DNA of 60,487 nucleotides. It comes from Brevibacillus_F sp035644815. Lineage in GTDB: Bacteria; Bacillota; Bacilli; Brevibacillales; Brevibacillaceae. The translations under genes were made by a program, and so were the position numbers. The stretch is from positions 1 to 60,487 of the forward strand of contig DASQNU010000218.1 in assembly GCA_035644815.1 (NCBI GenBank), in the 5' to 3' direction. Of this stretch, positions 48,745 through 56,870 are shown one piece after another (position 1 is the first letter of the stretch; each line of letters starts with the position of its first letter). Below the pieces are notes generated by a model. That model saw only the letters and a program-made list of their open reading frames with translations. It was not told where the DNA came from and did no database searches.

Positions 48745-48884
48745 ACGCAAAAAAGCCCGAGAGATATCCTGATGGATGATCTCCCGGGCTTTTATCCCTC
48801 CGTGTCCACAGTGGCGTTTGCACTGTGTGTTTTCTCTCGGACCAGTCCGGTACGAATAACCAACCGCGGAACCCTAGAAAACTC
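48745..48884 (-). promoter_or_regulatory. Guanidine-I (ykkC) riboswitch
   Basis: Read on the minus strand, the conserved pieces occur in order: CTAGGGTTCCG (plus 48867-48877), ACTGGTCCGAGAGAAAAC, ACACGGAGGGATAAAAGCCCGGGAGA and then the terminator TCTCTCGGGCTTTTTT (plus 48750-48765). These are the signature blocks of the ykkC leader, which binds guanidinium and permits read-through. The right-hand side of the aptamer shares the GCCCGGGAGA strand with the terminator, so binding would prevent its formation. Confidence 0.93.
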
Positions 48885-48890
48885 ATACTC

Positions 48891-48918
48891 ATTATATGAC
48901 AGGGGGCGATGATGTCAA
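48891..48918 (-). promoter_or_regulatory. Sigma-A promoter of the riboswitch-SMR transcript
   Basis: On the minus strand TTGACA (plus 48913-48918), 16 bp, TATAAT (plus 48891-48896): both boxes are exact consensus. The start point is near 48884. Confidence 0.82.
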
Positions 48919-48930
48919 GCCTCCAAACGT

Positions 48931-49518
48931 TTACTGTTTGTCCGGCAGCTCGGACCACTTGTGTGCATAGGCAGGTGGCATGTATTGCGTCATGCGTTCC
49001 AACAAAACAGCGGGTTCGCTTTCCACAATCAATAGTTGGAGATGGGTTTCAGGCATGAAGCCCGCGTCCACAGCATTTTTCACCATGTCCATAAGAGGAT
49101 CATAGTATCCGCGAATATTGAGTATGCCCACCGGCTTGCTGTGAATCCCGAGCTGTGACCAGCTGATCACCTCAAATAGCTCCTCAAAAGTCCCGTACCC
49201 GCCAGGCAAGGCGATAAACCCGTCGGATAGATCGGACATCATGGCTTTGCGTTCATGCATATTGGCGACTTCATGAAGCTCAGTCAAGCCCGTATGCGCC
49301 ATTTCCCCGCGAAACAGGTTGCGCGGCATGACTCCGATCGCTTTTCCGCCACCGTTCAAGACGTGATCGGCCACACGTCCCATCAGACCGATTTTGGAAC
49401 CACCGTATACAAGCTCCAGCCCTTTTTGAGCCAGAAGCTGGCCAAGCTCCGAAGCTTTTTGCGCATATTCAGGATGAAGACCGGCATTGGAACCGGCAAA
49501 TACACAGATACGCTTCAT
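48931..49518 (-). CDS. LOG family protein (nucleotide 5'-monophosphate phosphoribohydrolase type)
   Basis: 195 residues of the LOG/TIGR00730 family. It has RICVFAGSNAGLHPEY, YGGSKIGLMGRVADHVL, the active-site segment MHERKAMMSDLSDGFIALPGGYGTFEELFE and IGVMPRNLF. Plant relatives release free cytokinins; bacterial relatives cleave nucleotide monophosphates and their physiological role is unclear. It is coupled to the MazG-like gene by a 4-bp overlap. Confidence 0.92.
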   Translation of the reverse strand: MKRICVFAGSNAGLHPEYAQKASELGQLLAQKGLELVYGGSKIGLMGRVADHVLNGGGKAIGVMPRNLFRGEMAHTGLTELHEVANMHERKAMMSDLSDGFIALPGGYGTFEELFEVISWSQLGIHSKPVGILNIRGYYDPLMDMVKNAVDAGFMPETHLQLLIVESEPAVLLERMTQYMPPAYAHKWSELPDKQ

Positions 49519-49847
49519 TGAGTGCCTCCCGTTTGTTCATAGCGTTTTCGCAATTTTTCTTTATGTGCCGTGAGGATCTGCTCCATCGTGATGTCATACA
49601 TGTTGGCCAGGATTAACATATTGCCCAGGACATCTCCCATTTCTTCAATCAGCTCTTGGCGCTTTTCAGCCTTTGATGCCTCGGTCTCATCGGGACGGTC
49701 TCTTCCGATTTCCAATGCACGGACGGCACGGGCCGTTTCTCCGACCTCCTCCATGAGAAAGCCAATCCGCTCGAACGGGCCGTACCCGGACCAGCCACGC
49801 TTGCGGTAGAATTCTTCAATCCATTGTTGCAAGTCTGCTTGTAGCAT
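49515..49847 (-). CDS. MazG-like nucleotide pyrophosphohydrolase
   Basis: 110 residues of the all-alpha NTP-pyrophosphatase type: FERIGFLMEEVGETARAVRALE and KRQELIEEMGDVLGNMLILANMYDI, containing the acidic metal-binding E-x-x-E and E-x-x-D pairs. It probably hydrolyses non-canonical nucleotides. The ATG at 49847 is chosen for the GGGAGG site just upstream; the longer frame begins in the intergenic region. It is the first gene of a two-gene unit with the LOG protein. Confidence 0.85.
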   Translation of the reverse strand: MLQADLQQWIEEFYRKRGWSGYGPFERIGFLMEEVGETARAVRALEIGRDRPDETEASKAEKRQELIEEMGDVLGNMLILANMYDITMEQILTAHKEKLRKRYEQTGGTQ

Positions 49848-50076
49848 GTGGTTTCCTCCCACCTGGCTGCTTCTATTTGTATGAAGTGAATGCATATGGA
49901 GCAAGGTCTATGCCCATTATACACAAATCGAAAAGGAAATCCCTTACAACCAATCACGTGATGGCCGGTCTGTTTATGGTGATGGGACTTGTTCCAGCAA
50001 GCGGGTGCTATCTATGCAAGCAAGCGCGAGGTGTCGATCTAACCGTTCGTTTTTGTTCTAAAAGGACATCCCTTCC

Positions 50077-50084
50077 CATACGAT
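50077..50084 (+). promoter_or_regulatory. Possible sigma-E -10 element of yabP
   Basis: CATACGAT fits the sigma-E -10 pattern CATANNNT and lies 31 bp before yabP. No good -35 was found. yabP is sigma-E dependent in B. subtilis. Confidence 0.3.
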
Positions 50085-50115
50085 GGTACAAGAATCGGTT
50101 GAGGGAGGTCTTTCG

Positions 50116-50400
50116 ATGAACGAGCATACAAAAAAACCGCGTCACGAGATCGTTATGATCAATCGGCGCAGTTTGGCAATATCCGGAGTGAAGAATGTGG
50201 AAAGCTTCGACAGCGAGGAATTCCTGCTGGAAACAGAAGCTGGATTTCTCACCATTCGCGGTCAAAATTTGCATATGAAAAATTTAAGCTTGGAAACAGG
50301 GGAAGTGGCAATCGAAGGGTTGGTGCACGAGATGGGATATCTTGAGCAGGGGCAAGCCGGAGATCGGTCGCGGGGATTCTTCGGTAAGTTGTTCAAGTGA
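50116..50400 (+). CDS. yabP: Sporulation protein YabP
   Basis: 94 residues of the YabP/YqfC family: RHEIVMINRRSLAISGVKNVESFDSEEFLLETEAGFLTIRGQNLHMKNLSLETGEVAIEGLV. In B. subtilis yabP and yabQ are made in the mother cell, and yabQ is required for the spore cortex. The ATG at 50116 follows GAGGGAGG; the longer frame upstream lacks support. It overlaps yabQ by 4 bp. Confidence 0.93.
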   Translation: MNEHTKKPRHEIVMINRRSLAISGVKNVESFDSEEFLLETEAGFLTIRGQNLHMKNLSLETGEVAIEGLVHEMGYLEQGQAGDRSRGFFGKLFK

Positions 50401-50969
50401 GCATCGGCGTACAAATTCAGACTGTTCTTTCCATGTCGGTCTGTGGCTTGCTGATGGGCATGGGATACGACACCTACCAGGTATTCCGGGGAAGAGGACG
50501 CTTTCCCGCGTGGCTGGTCTTCCTGCTGGATGTCCTTTTCTGGCTTGTCAGCGTTGGATTTGTCTTTTGGATTCTGGCTTACGTGAACAATGGTGTCGTT
50601 CGCTTTCCGATCTTTATCGGGTTGTTCGGTGGAGCATGGTTGTACTTCTTGTTGGGGAGCAAGCGGTACGTTCAATTTCTTCAAGCTGCCATCCGATTTA
50701 CGCAATGGTTGTTTCGCACGGTCATGTTGATCATCGATACCTTGATTGTTCGACCCATTCTCTTCATTTATCGACTGATTGGCATGCTGATTAGTTTTTT
50801 GATCACCATTATTCTCGGAATTTTTCAATTCTGTTGGAGAATCCTGCAAATTCCGATTGCTCCTGTGCAAAAATGGGGTCATAATGTAGGGAGAAAAATC
50901 CATCGTCGTGGAAAAGGATTTTGGGCGGACGTGAAGAAATGGATACGTCCAAGGAACAAACAGGAATAA
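50397..50969 (+). CDS. yabQ: Spore cortex protein YabQ
   Basis: 190 residues with about five membrane helices and a basic C-terminal tail (KWIRPRNKQE). The N-terminal QTVLSMSVCGLLMGMGYDTYQVFRGR and FWLVSVGFVFWIL are typical of YabQ, which is needed for the cortex in B. subtilis. It starts at a GTG overlapping the yabP stop (GTGA). Confidence 0.9.
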   Translation: MSIGVQIQTVLSMSVCGLLMGMGYDTYQVFRGRGRFPAWLVFLLDVLFWLVSVGFVFWILAYVNNGVVRFPIFIGLFGGAWLYFLLGSKRYVQFLQAAIRFTQWLFRTVMLIIDTLIVRPILFIYRLIGMLISFLITIILGIFQFCWRILQIPIAPVQKWGHNVGRKIHRRGKGFWADVKKWIRPRNKQE

Positions 50970-50990
50970 TTGGCAAAGGTGGATTCAACC

Positions 50991-51296
50991 ATGAGCAGCA
51001 ACGCATCCCCATCCAATAAGCAAGGACAAAAGCGCAGGATACGTCTCGTCATGTTTTTTGTGCTGTGCTTTGCCGTCTGGACGGGCTATACTGCCTACTT
51101 GCAAAGCGGCATCCTGTCTGAAAAGGAAAAGGAATTGGAGACGCTTCGCCAACAGGCAGCCGAGGTAAAGCAGACACAAGCAGAACTTGCCTATAAAGTG
51201 AGCCGTTTGAATGATAAAGAGTACATCGCTGAGCTTGCGCGCAAAGAATACTTCTTGTCCAAGCCAGGCGAACAAATATATGTGATTCCGGAGTAG
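50991..51296 (+). CDS. divIC: Cell-division protein DivIC (FtsB-like)
   Basis: 101 residues. A short basic cytoplasmic N-terminus, one membrane helix (about 20-38), a coiled coil (SEKEKELETLRQQAAEVKQTQAELAYKVSRLNDKEYI) and the C-terminal ARKEYFLSKPGEQIYVIPE, a strong DivIC/FtsB signature. It forms the divisome complex with FtsL and DivIB. The ATG at 50991 fits AAGGTGG at 50976-50982; the TTG at 50970 is less likely. Confidence 0.94.
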   Translation: MSSNASPSNKQGQKRRIRLVMFFVLCFAVWTGYTAYLQSGILSEKEKELETLRQQAAEVKQTQAELAYKVSRLNDKEYIAELARKEYFLSKPGEQIYVIPE

Positions 51297-51350
51297 GTCG
51301 ATCATTCCTTTAGGATCATTCTTTATGCATGAGGGAGGCTTTCCGCGTTC

Positions 51351-51734
51351 ATGGGAATCGAGGTAGGCAGCAAACTGGTCGGAAAAGTCACGGGTATCAC
51401 AAAATTTGGTGCATTTGTCGAGCTTCCAGATGGGGCAACAGGCCTCGTCCATATCAGCGAAATTGCCGATGCGTATGTGACTGACATTCACCAACACTTA
51501 AAAGTTGGGGACACGGTCACCGTGAAAGTGCTGCATATTCGGGAAGGAAAAATCGGCTTGTCGATCAAAAAGGCAGTTGACCGTCCTGACAAACCAGAAC
51601 GACGACCCCCGAACCGTTCTCCTCGCGAACGTGGAGAAAACTTTGAGGATAAACTAAATCGCTTCCTGAAAGACAGCGAGGATCGGCAATCTCCTTTACG
51701 AAAAAACATGGACAAAAAAGGGCGCGGTCGTTAA
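51351..51734 (+). CDS. yabR: S1 RNA-binding domain protein YabR
   Basis: 127 residues. A single S1/OB domain (EVGSKLVGKVTGITKFGAFVELPDGATGLVHISEIADAYVTDIHQHLKVGDTVTVKVL, residues 3-60) is followed by a charged, Arg/Pro/Asp-rich tail. YabR-type proteins (CvfD/GSP13 relatives) act in RNA binding and general stress; the precise target is unknown. It starts at an ATG with GAGGGAGG 12 nt upstream, a slightly long spacing. divIC-yabR-spoIIE is the B. subtilis order without the tRNA genes. Confidence 0.92.
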   Translation: MGIEVGSKLVGKVTGITKFGAFVELPDGATGLVHISEIADAYVTDIHQHLKVGDTVTVKVLHIREGKIGLSIKKAVDRPDKPERRPPNRSPRERGENFEDKLNRFLKDSEDRQSPLRKNMDKKGRGR

Positions 51735-51873
51735 ATTTGCCATAGTGGGAGCAACTTCCATCCATTTCTAAAGAAAAATGCGTAAATTGACGAGAAAAAA
51801 AGGAAGGTACTTTTCTATTCATGACGAATATACATATTATAAGCCCGTATCACCGAGCGCGAATCACCTGCCG

Positions 51874-51909
51874 GCCGACGTTGAACGCCTAAAACGTCGG
51901 TATTTTTTT
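51874..51909 (+). terminator. Intrinsic terminator after yabR
   Basis: GCCGACGTT (51874-51882) pairs with AACGTCGGT (51893-51901), followed by TTTTTTT. Between yabR and this hairpin (51735-51873) I see no gene. Repeat copy 3 begins about 15 bp further on. Confidence 0.82.
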
Positions 51910-51924
51910 GTCCTTTTTTAGGCT

Positions 51925-52438
51925 GCCGTGGTGGAGAGAGCATGTTTCCTTGCCTACGCTCGGATTCTCCGCCCCGCAAGGAAGCGCGGGGGAGGCGCAA
52001 AAGTAGTAGCCGCTCCGCAGCTCGGGCAGGTTGCGCTCCTGTTTCCCGCTCTTCCTTACTCCGCTGGGCAGGGCTCCGCAAATCGCTTGGCAAGGAAACA
52101 TGCTCTCTGTCGATACAGAGGCGTTTTTAAGTTGAAAGAAAAATACACGGAGAACGTTAAAATAGAGAAAAGCCATTTCAGTGAACTCTTTGAAAGTTCC
52201 GAGTGCAGACAAAAGATCGGTGAGGAAGGGAAGAACGGGACGGGCGGAGTCTTTGCAACACCTACTGAGGTGGAGCTTTCAAAAGCGGTACACGCTTGTC
52301 GCACAACCCCGTCGTTGAAATTGCTTCCCTGAAACTTTTGCGTGACGTACCGCTTTTGGAAGCGGAACCGGACAGTTTCCACTCCCTTGCGGGTGTGGCA
52401 AGAACGCAGCCCCTCCCATTATTCCCTTCCCCAACCGC
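51925..52438 (+). repeat. Structured dispersed repeat, copy 3 (full length, 514 bp)
   Basis: Module A is a perfect 19-bp hairpin (51936-51954 with 52089-52107) whose arm sequence differs from copy 1 but still pairs. An inner stem AAGGAAGCGCGGG/CCCGCTCTTCCTT is present. Module B has a closing stem 52224-52240 with 52414-52430 (15 of 17) and an inner stem 52279-52291 with 52347-52359. That inner stem reads AAGCGG/CCGCTT where copies 1 and 2 read AAACGG/CCGTTT, a compensatory change. The stretch between the modules (about 52108-52222) is longer than in copy 1. No ORF is convincing. It fills most of the gap between yabR and spoIIE. Confidence 0.87.
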
Positions 52439-52481
52439 TATGGCCACTCAATCATCCCTCCCTACAAAGTTTTTCATAGAA

Positions 52482-52490
52482 TTTGTCGGA
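52482..52490 (+). promoter_or_regulatory. Near-consensus Spo0A box upstream of spoIIE
   Basis: TTTGTCGGA matches the 0A box with one mismatch, 27 bp upstream of the spoIIE -35. Spo0A activates spoIIE in B. subtilis. Confidence 0.5.
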
Positions 52491-52518
52491 CGATTCTTTG
52501 AATGGGAATCGTTTTTTT
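52489..52518 (+). terminator. Short terminator just ahead of the spoIIE promoter
   Basis: ACGATTC (52490-52496) pairs with GAATCGT (52506-52512), followed by a T-run that itself forms the start of the spoIIE -35. It would insulate spoIIE from transcription coming through repeat copy 3. Confidence 0.7.
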
Positions 52519-52549
52519 GACATATTTTACAAAGTCCACTCCTTATAAT
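52517..52549 (+). promoter_or_regulatory. spoIIE promoter with a 21-bp spacer
   Basis: TTGACA (52517-52522) and TATAAT (52544-52549) are perfect boxes separated by 21 bp, 4 bp more than optimal. The same odd spacing is known for the Spo0A-activated spoIIE promoter of B. subtilis, where the activator lets sigma-A polymerase use it. Confidence 0.82.
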
Positions 52550-52586
52550 GAGAACCACATGAAAATCAGAACGGGGTGGTGCGAAC

Positions 52587-55061
52587 ATGATCATCAATAA
52601 AAATGTTTCTGACATGGGACAAGCGTGGACACAAAAAATGAGTCAGCAATGGACGCAAGCAATGGGATCTTGGGGAGAGAGAATTGCCGAGATCGGACAG
52701 CGCTATAAGCTGCTCCCGATGTTAATGGGTTTCTTGTTGGGCAGGGCCCTCATTCTCGAAGAGCTGACGCCATTCGTTGTTCCTTACTTCATCGTGATGT
52801 ATTATGTTCGGCGCGATCATCTGCTCGTGAGTGCGCTGGCCATGGCACTTGGCGCCTTTTCTCACTCTTTGCCAGTTGGATTGGAAGCAGTTCTGAGCAT
52901 GGCCGTTTCTTTGATTGTCTGTCGGTTCACGGAACGTTTTCCGCGAAAGGACTTCTCTCGCACGCCGTTAGTGGTGCTGATAACTTTATTTGCCAGCCAT
53001 ATGCTCTTTGATGCGATTACCAATCAGATCTCTACGTATAGCCTGGTCATGGTTGCGGTAGAGTCCATTCTCAGCTTTGTCCTAACCTTGATCTTCATTC
53101 AATCGCTATCGATCATCCATTTGGCTAAACCATATGAGCCGTTAAAAAATGAAGAGATCGTCTCCTTGGTAATTCTTCTGGCGTCTCTGATGACGGGCAC
53201 CGTTGGCTGGGTAGTCGAAGGAGTCTCCATGGAGCATATCCTCTCTCGCTATTTACTGTTGTTGTTTGCTTTTGCAGGCGGCGGGACAGTAGGAGCTGCA
53301 GTAGGGGTCGTCAGCGGATTGATTCTCAGTCTGGCGAATGTAAACGCTCTCCAGCAGATCAACCTGCTAGCGTTTTCCGGATTGCTGGCCGGATTGCTGC
53401 GGGAAGGCGGGAAAGTTGGCGTCTCAGCAGGGCTCTTGATCGGGACTGCAATTCTCGCGATATACGGAGGAGCGGAGGAGACACTGCCGCTTTCTTTGAT
53501 CGAGACGTCTCTGGCGATCCTGCTCTTCATTCTGACACCAGCCGTAGTATGGAAGAAGGTTGCTCGGTTTATTCCAGGGACAACCGAAAATATGCAATCT
53601 CATCAAGAATATATGCGGCGGGTCCGTGATGTAACCGCGGGTAAGATCCGTCAATTCTCGGATCTATTCACACAGTTGTCTCGCAGCTTTGCCCAGACAG
53701 CAGAACCTGCAGCGAAGGAGGAGCAGGTGGATATTTTCTTAAGCCGCGTGACCGAGTTTACCTGCGAACGCTGCTGGAAAAAGGAGCAATGCTGGGAGCG
53801 CGAGACACAGGCGACGTATCAGGCAATGCGCACTATGATGGAACATATGATGGAAGCCGGGACGATGGCAGGGATGGTTGTCCCGCGCGATTGGGAACGA
53901 AAATGTGTCAAAACGGATAAGGTACTCACGACGATGGAGCAGGAGTATGAACGTTTTCAATCCTATAATCAATTAAAGAAGCAGGTTCACGAAAGTCGAA
54001 AGCTCGTCGCGGATCAGCTATCCGGGGTTTCCCGGGTAATGAGCGACTTTGCCCGGGAAATTCAACGGGAGGGCATCGAGCTGAGTTTTCAGGAAAAGCA
54101 AGTAACGAGAGCGCTGGAAGGATTGGGCCTTTCGGTGCGGCGCGTTGATATACACAGTCTGGAAGAAGGAAAAGTGGATATTGAAATTATTCAGCCGACC
54201 TGCTATGGACGCGACGAGTGCGCCAAGATCGTCGCACCGCTTATTACAGATATTTTGGGCGAGAACATTGTGGTCAAAGAAAGGCACTGCGAGGCTTTCA
54301 AGGATGGCACCTGCAAAATGTGTCTGGGCTCGGCGCGAACATACGAGATCGATATTGGCGTAGCCGGTGCAGCCAAGGATGGCAAGCTGCTTTCCGGAGA
54401 CAGCTTCAAGACGATGGATCTGGGCAACGGAAAAATGGCTTTAGCGATCAGCGACGGCATGGGAAATGGCGAGCGGGCTTATCTGGAGAGCCAATCGGCC
54501 TTGGATATCCTCCAGCAGTTGCTGAAATCAGGCATGGACGAAAAGCTTTCGATCAAGACGATCAACTCGGTCTTGGCCCTTCGCTCAACAGACGAGATGT
54601 TTGCCACGGTAGATCTTGCGTTAGTCGACCTGCAGACAGCCCATACGCGATTCGTGAAGATCGGTTCCACTCCAAGCTTTATTAAGCGGGGATCGGAGGT
54701 TATCACCGTAACGGCCAATAACCTGCCGGCTGGCATATTAGAGGAAATCGAGGTGGATGTGGTGACCCGGACGCTCAAACCGGGAGATCTTCTGGTGATG
54801 ATGTCGGACGGAATCTATGATGCTCCGCGCCATATCGAAAACCGGCAAATGTGGATGAGACGGATGATCGCCGAGCTCGACACGGATGAGCCGCAAGAGG
54901 TAGCGGACCGTCTGTTGGAAAAGGTTATCTTTCAGCATTCCGGCCAGATTGTCGACGACATGACCGTCCTGGTTGCGAAAATCGATCGATTTGTCCCGCA
55001 ATGGTCTTCCATCCAGGTGCAGGGCATGGATCGGGTAGAGCGGCCACGTATCGTCAGTTAA
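52587..55061 (+). CDS. spoIIE: Stage II sporulation protein E, PP2C phosphatase
   Basis: 824 residues. The N-terminus has about ten membrane helices (to about 330); a central regulatory region (about 330-590) has the Cys-rich FTCERCWKKEQCWERE segment. The C-terminal PP2C phosphatase domain follows: SGDSFKTMDLGNGKMALAISDGMGNGERAYLES and DLLVMMSDGIYDAP with the metal-binding aspartates. SpoIIE helps polar FtsZ assembly and dephosphorylates SpoIIAA to release sigma-F in the forespore. The start is the ATG at 52587. Confidence 0.97.
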   Translation: MIINKNVSDMGQAWTQKMSQQWTQAMGSWGERIAEIGQRYKLLPMLMGFLLGRALILEELTPFVVPYFIVMYYVRRDHLLVSALAMALGAFSHSLPVGLEAVLSMAVSLIVCRFTERFPRKDFSRTPLVVLITLFASHMLFDAITNQISTYSLVMVAVESILSFVLTLIFIQSLSIIHLAKPYEPLKNEEIVSLVILLASLMTGTVGWVVEGVSMEHILSRYLLLLFAFAGGGTVGAAVGVVSGLILSLANVNALQQINLLAFSGLLAGLLREGGKVGVSAGLLIGTAILAIYGGAEETLPLSLIETSLAILLFILTPAVVWKKVARFIPGTTENMQSHQEYMRRVRDVTAGKIRQFSDLFTQLSRSFAQTAEPAAKEEQVDIFLSRVTEFTCERCWKKEQCWERETQATYQAMRTMMEHMMEAGTMAGMVVPRDWERKCVKTDKVLTTMEQEYERFQSYNQLKKQVHESRKLVADQLSGVSRVMSDFAREIQREGIELSFQEKQVTRALEGLGLSVRRVDIHSLEEGKVDIEIIQPTCYGRDECAKIVAPLITDILGENIVVKERHCEAFKDGTCKMCLGSARTYEIDIGVAGAAKDGKLLSGDSFKTMDLGNGKMALAISDGMGNGERAYLESQSALDILQQLLKSGMDEKLSIKTINSVLALRSTDEMFATVDLALVDLQTAHTRFVKIGSTPSFIKRGSEVITVTANNLPAGILEEIEVDVVTRTLKPGDLLVMMSDGIYDAPRHIENRQMWMRRMIAELDTDEPQEVADRLLEKVIFQHSGQIVDDMTVLVAKIDRFVPQWSSIQVQGMDRVERPRIVS

Positions 55062-55164
55062 CCCTTCGCTTCTAAAAGGTATGTTTTCCCACCCCCCCGT
55101 CGATACTAATAGAAAAACGATTAGCAATAGTCGGTGGTCAGTAAAAGACGGGGAGGTTTACTAG

Positions 55165-55935
55165 ATGAAAGAACCAACGCTTCGGCAAATATTGTTGGTA
55201 ACGGACGGTTGCTCCAACAGCGGGATCAGCCCGGTAGCTGCTGCCACGCTGGCGAGAGAGCAAGGCATCACGGTGAATGTGATTGGCGTTGTGGAACGAA
55301 ATGAAATCGGTGAGCAAGGAATTCGGGAAATTCGGGAGATTGCGGAAGCGGGTGGCGGCTTGAGTGATATCGTCTATCCCGCGCAATTGGCACAGACCGT
55401 CCAGATGTTGACACGAAAAGCAATGACCCGAACCATTCATCAAGTCGTAAATAAAGAATTGAAAGACATTTTGGGAGATTCGGCTTTGGAGCAATTGACA
55501 CCCGAAAAGCGGATTCAGGTGGCAGGCATGGTAGACGAGCTGGGAGAGCGCAGCAGCATGCATGTGGTCATGCTGGTCGATACGTCAGCGAGCATGAAAT
55601 CAAAGCTTCCTGCCGTTCAACAGGCGATCCATGATTTCAGCATCAGTCTCCGCTCCCGAAGTGGTCGCAGCCAGATGGCCGTCTGTTCATTTCCTGGGAA
55701 ACATCAGCATCTGGATGTCCGCATTCCATGGACAGAGCAGGTGGAAAAAGCGCATCAGCTGACAGAAGGTCTGACGATGAGCGGTCTTACTCCATCGGGA
55801 CCTGCAATCGTAGAGGCTATTGCTTTGTTCGAGGATATACCATTGCCAGCATCTCTGGAGGATCGCTACCGCCACGAACGTTCAGGGAAACGGGATGATG
55901 AAATGGACGGGTATCTAGAGGATCATGTATTCTAA
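55165..55935 (+). CDS. yabS: VWA-domain protein YabS
   Basis: 256 residues with a C-terminal von Willebrand A domain whose MIDAS motif is visible (LVDTSASMKSK, D-x-S-x-S) with the later Thr in MSGLTPSGPA. The N-terminal part (LRQILLVTDGCSNSGISPV) is also VWA-like and begins with a strand and the D-G-x-S motif. The protein is coupled to YabT (11-bp overlap), as in B. subtilis. The function is unknown. Confidence 0.9.
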   Translation: MKEPTLRQILLVTDGCSNSGISPVAAATLAREQGITVNVIGVVERNEIGEQGIREIREIAEAGGGLSDIVYPAQLAQTVQMLTRKAMTRTIHQVVNKELKDILGDSALEQLTPEKRIQVAGMVDELGERSSMHVVMLVDTSASMKSKLPAVQQAIHDFSISLRSRSGRSQMAVCSFPGKHQHLDVRIPWTEQVEKAHQLTEGLTMSGLTPSGPAIVEAIALFEDIPLPASLEDRYRHERSGKRDDEMDGYLEDHVF

Positions 55936-56854
55936 TCTTGCTTTTCCAAAGCTGCCTGGGGAATTTTCGGGCAAATGGAATCACAAGCGTTATCGTGTCG
56001 TTCGTCCCTTAGGTCAAGGGGCGAACGGCGCTGTTTATTTGGCGGAGCATGAAGGAAAGAAGCTTGCGGTGAAAATCGGACTTGAGCCCATGGATTTGCT
56101 CATGGAAGTCAATATGCTGAAAAGTGTTCAACAGCTTCCCCACCAACGGATTGGCCCGCTTTTGTGCGATGTCGACGATCTTACCATCGATGGGCAAAAT
56201 TGCACCTTTTACAGCATGGAATACCTGGAAGGGGAACGGTTGGATCGCTATGTCACACGTGTCGGTGCCGAGTGGGTGCCGATCTTGACTGTCCAATTGC
56301 TGGCACATTTACAGGTGCTGCACGGGCAAGGCTGGGTGTTTGGCGATCTGAAGCCGGAAAATGTCATCATGATGAGCGCAAACAAACAGCTGCGCCTCGT
56401 GGATTTCGGCGGTGTTACCAAAATGGGCAATGCGGTGCGCCAATTTACGGAGGAATATGATCGGGGAGGCTGGCAAGCCGGTGATCGACGCGCCGAAGCA
56501 ACCTATGACTTGTTTTCCGTCAGCGTTATGATGATACGCTTGATGACGGACGAGGCGAGATGGAAAAAAGTTGGACAGGAAAAAAGGACGATCCAAAACC
56601 TCTGTGATATAATACGGGAAAATGACAATCTTTACCCATACAGAGCGCCTTTACTAAAGGCCCTGTATGGAAAGTATCCTCAGGCGATCATGATGAAGCA
56701 GGAATTAATGGCGGCAATCAGACAGCGTAATGATACGCCTACGCCTCCATCCAAGCGACAACGTGGTGGAAGCGTGGCGGGTGCGCTGCTGGGCGGCCTT
56801 TTTGTTGCCTCAATGCTGATGTTGGCGGGGACGCTGTATCATCTTTGGTTATAA
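55925..56854 (+). CDS. yabT: Eukaryotic-type Ser/Thr protein kinase YabT
   Basis: 309 residues. The glycine-rich loop LGQGANGAVYLAEHEGKKLAVKIG, the catalytic loop GDLKPENVIM, the DFGG motif (LVDFGGVTK) and an activation segment are present. The usual HRD is reduced to a bare catalytic Asp in FGDLKPEN, as in B. subtilis YabT, a forespore septum kinase acting on RecA. A C-terminal membrane helix (about 285-306) anchors it. It starts 11 bp inside the end of yabS. Confidence 0.93.
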   Translation: MYSNLAFPKLPGEFSGKWNHKRYRVVRPLGQGANGAVYLAEHEGKKLAVKIGLEPMDLLMEVNMLKSVQQLPHQRIGPLLCDVDDLTIDGQNCTFYSMEYLEGERLDRYVTRVGAEWVPILTVQLLAHLQVLHGQGWVFGDLKPENVIMMSANKQLRLVDFGGVTKMGNAVRQFTEEYDRGGWQAGDRRAEATYDLFSVSVMMIRLMTDEARWKKVGQEKRTIQNLCDIIRENDNLYPYRAPLLKALYGKYPQAIMMKQELMAAIRQRNDTPTPPSKRQRGGSVAGALLGGLFVASMLMLAGTLYHLWL

Positions 56855-56870
56855 AGGGTGTGAGAAGCTG

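Noticed and set aside
48698..48958. Longer start for the first SMR gene
   Set aside because: The extension passes through the guanidine-I riboswitch and its promoter; the short start has a proper ribosome site and the family N-terminus.
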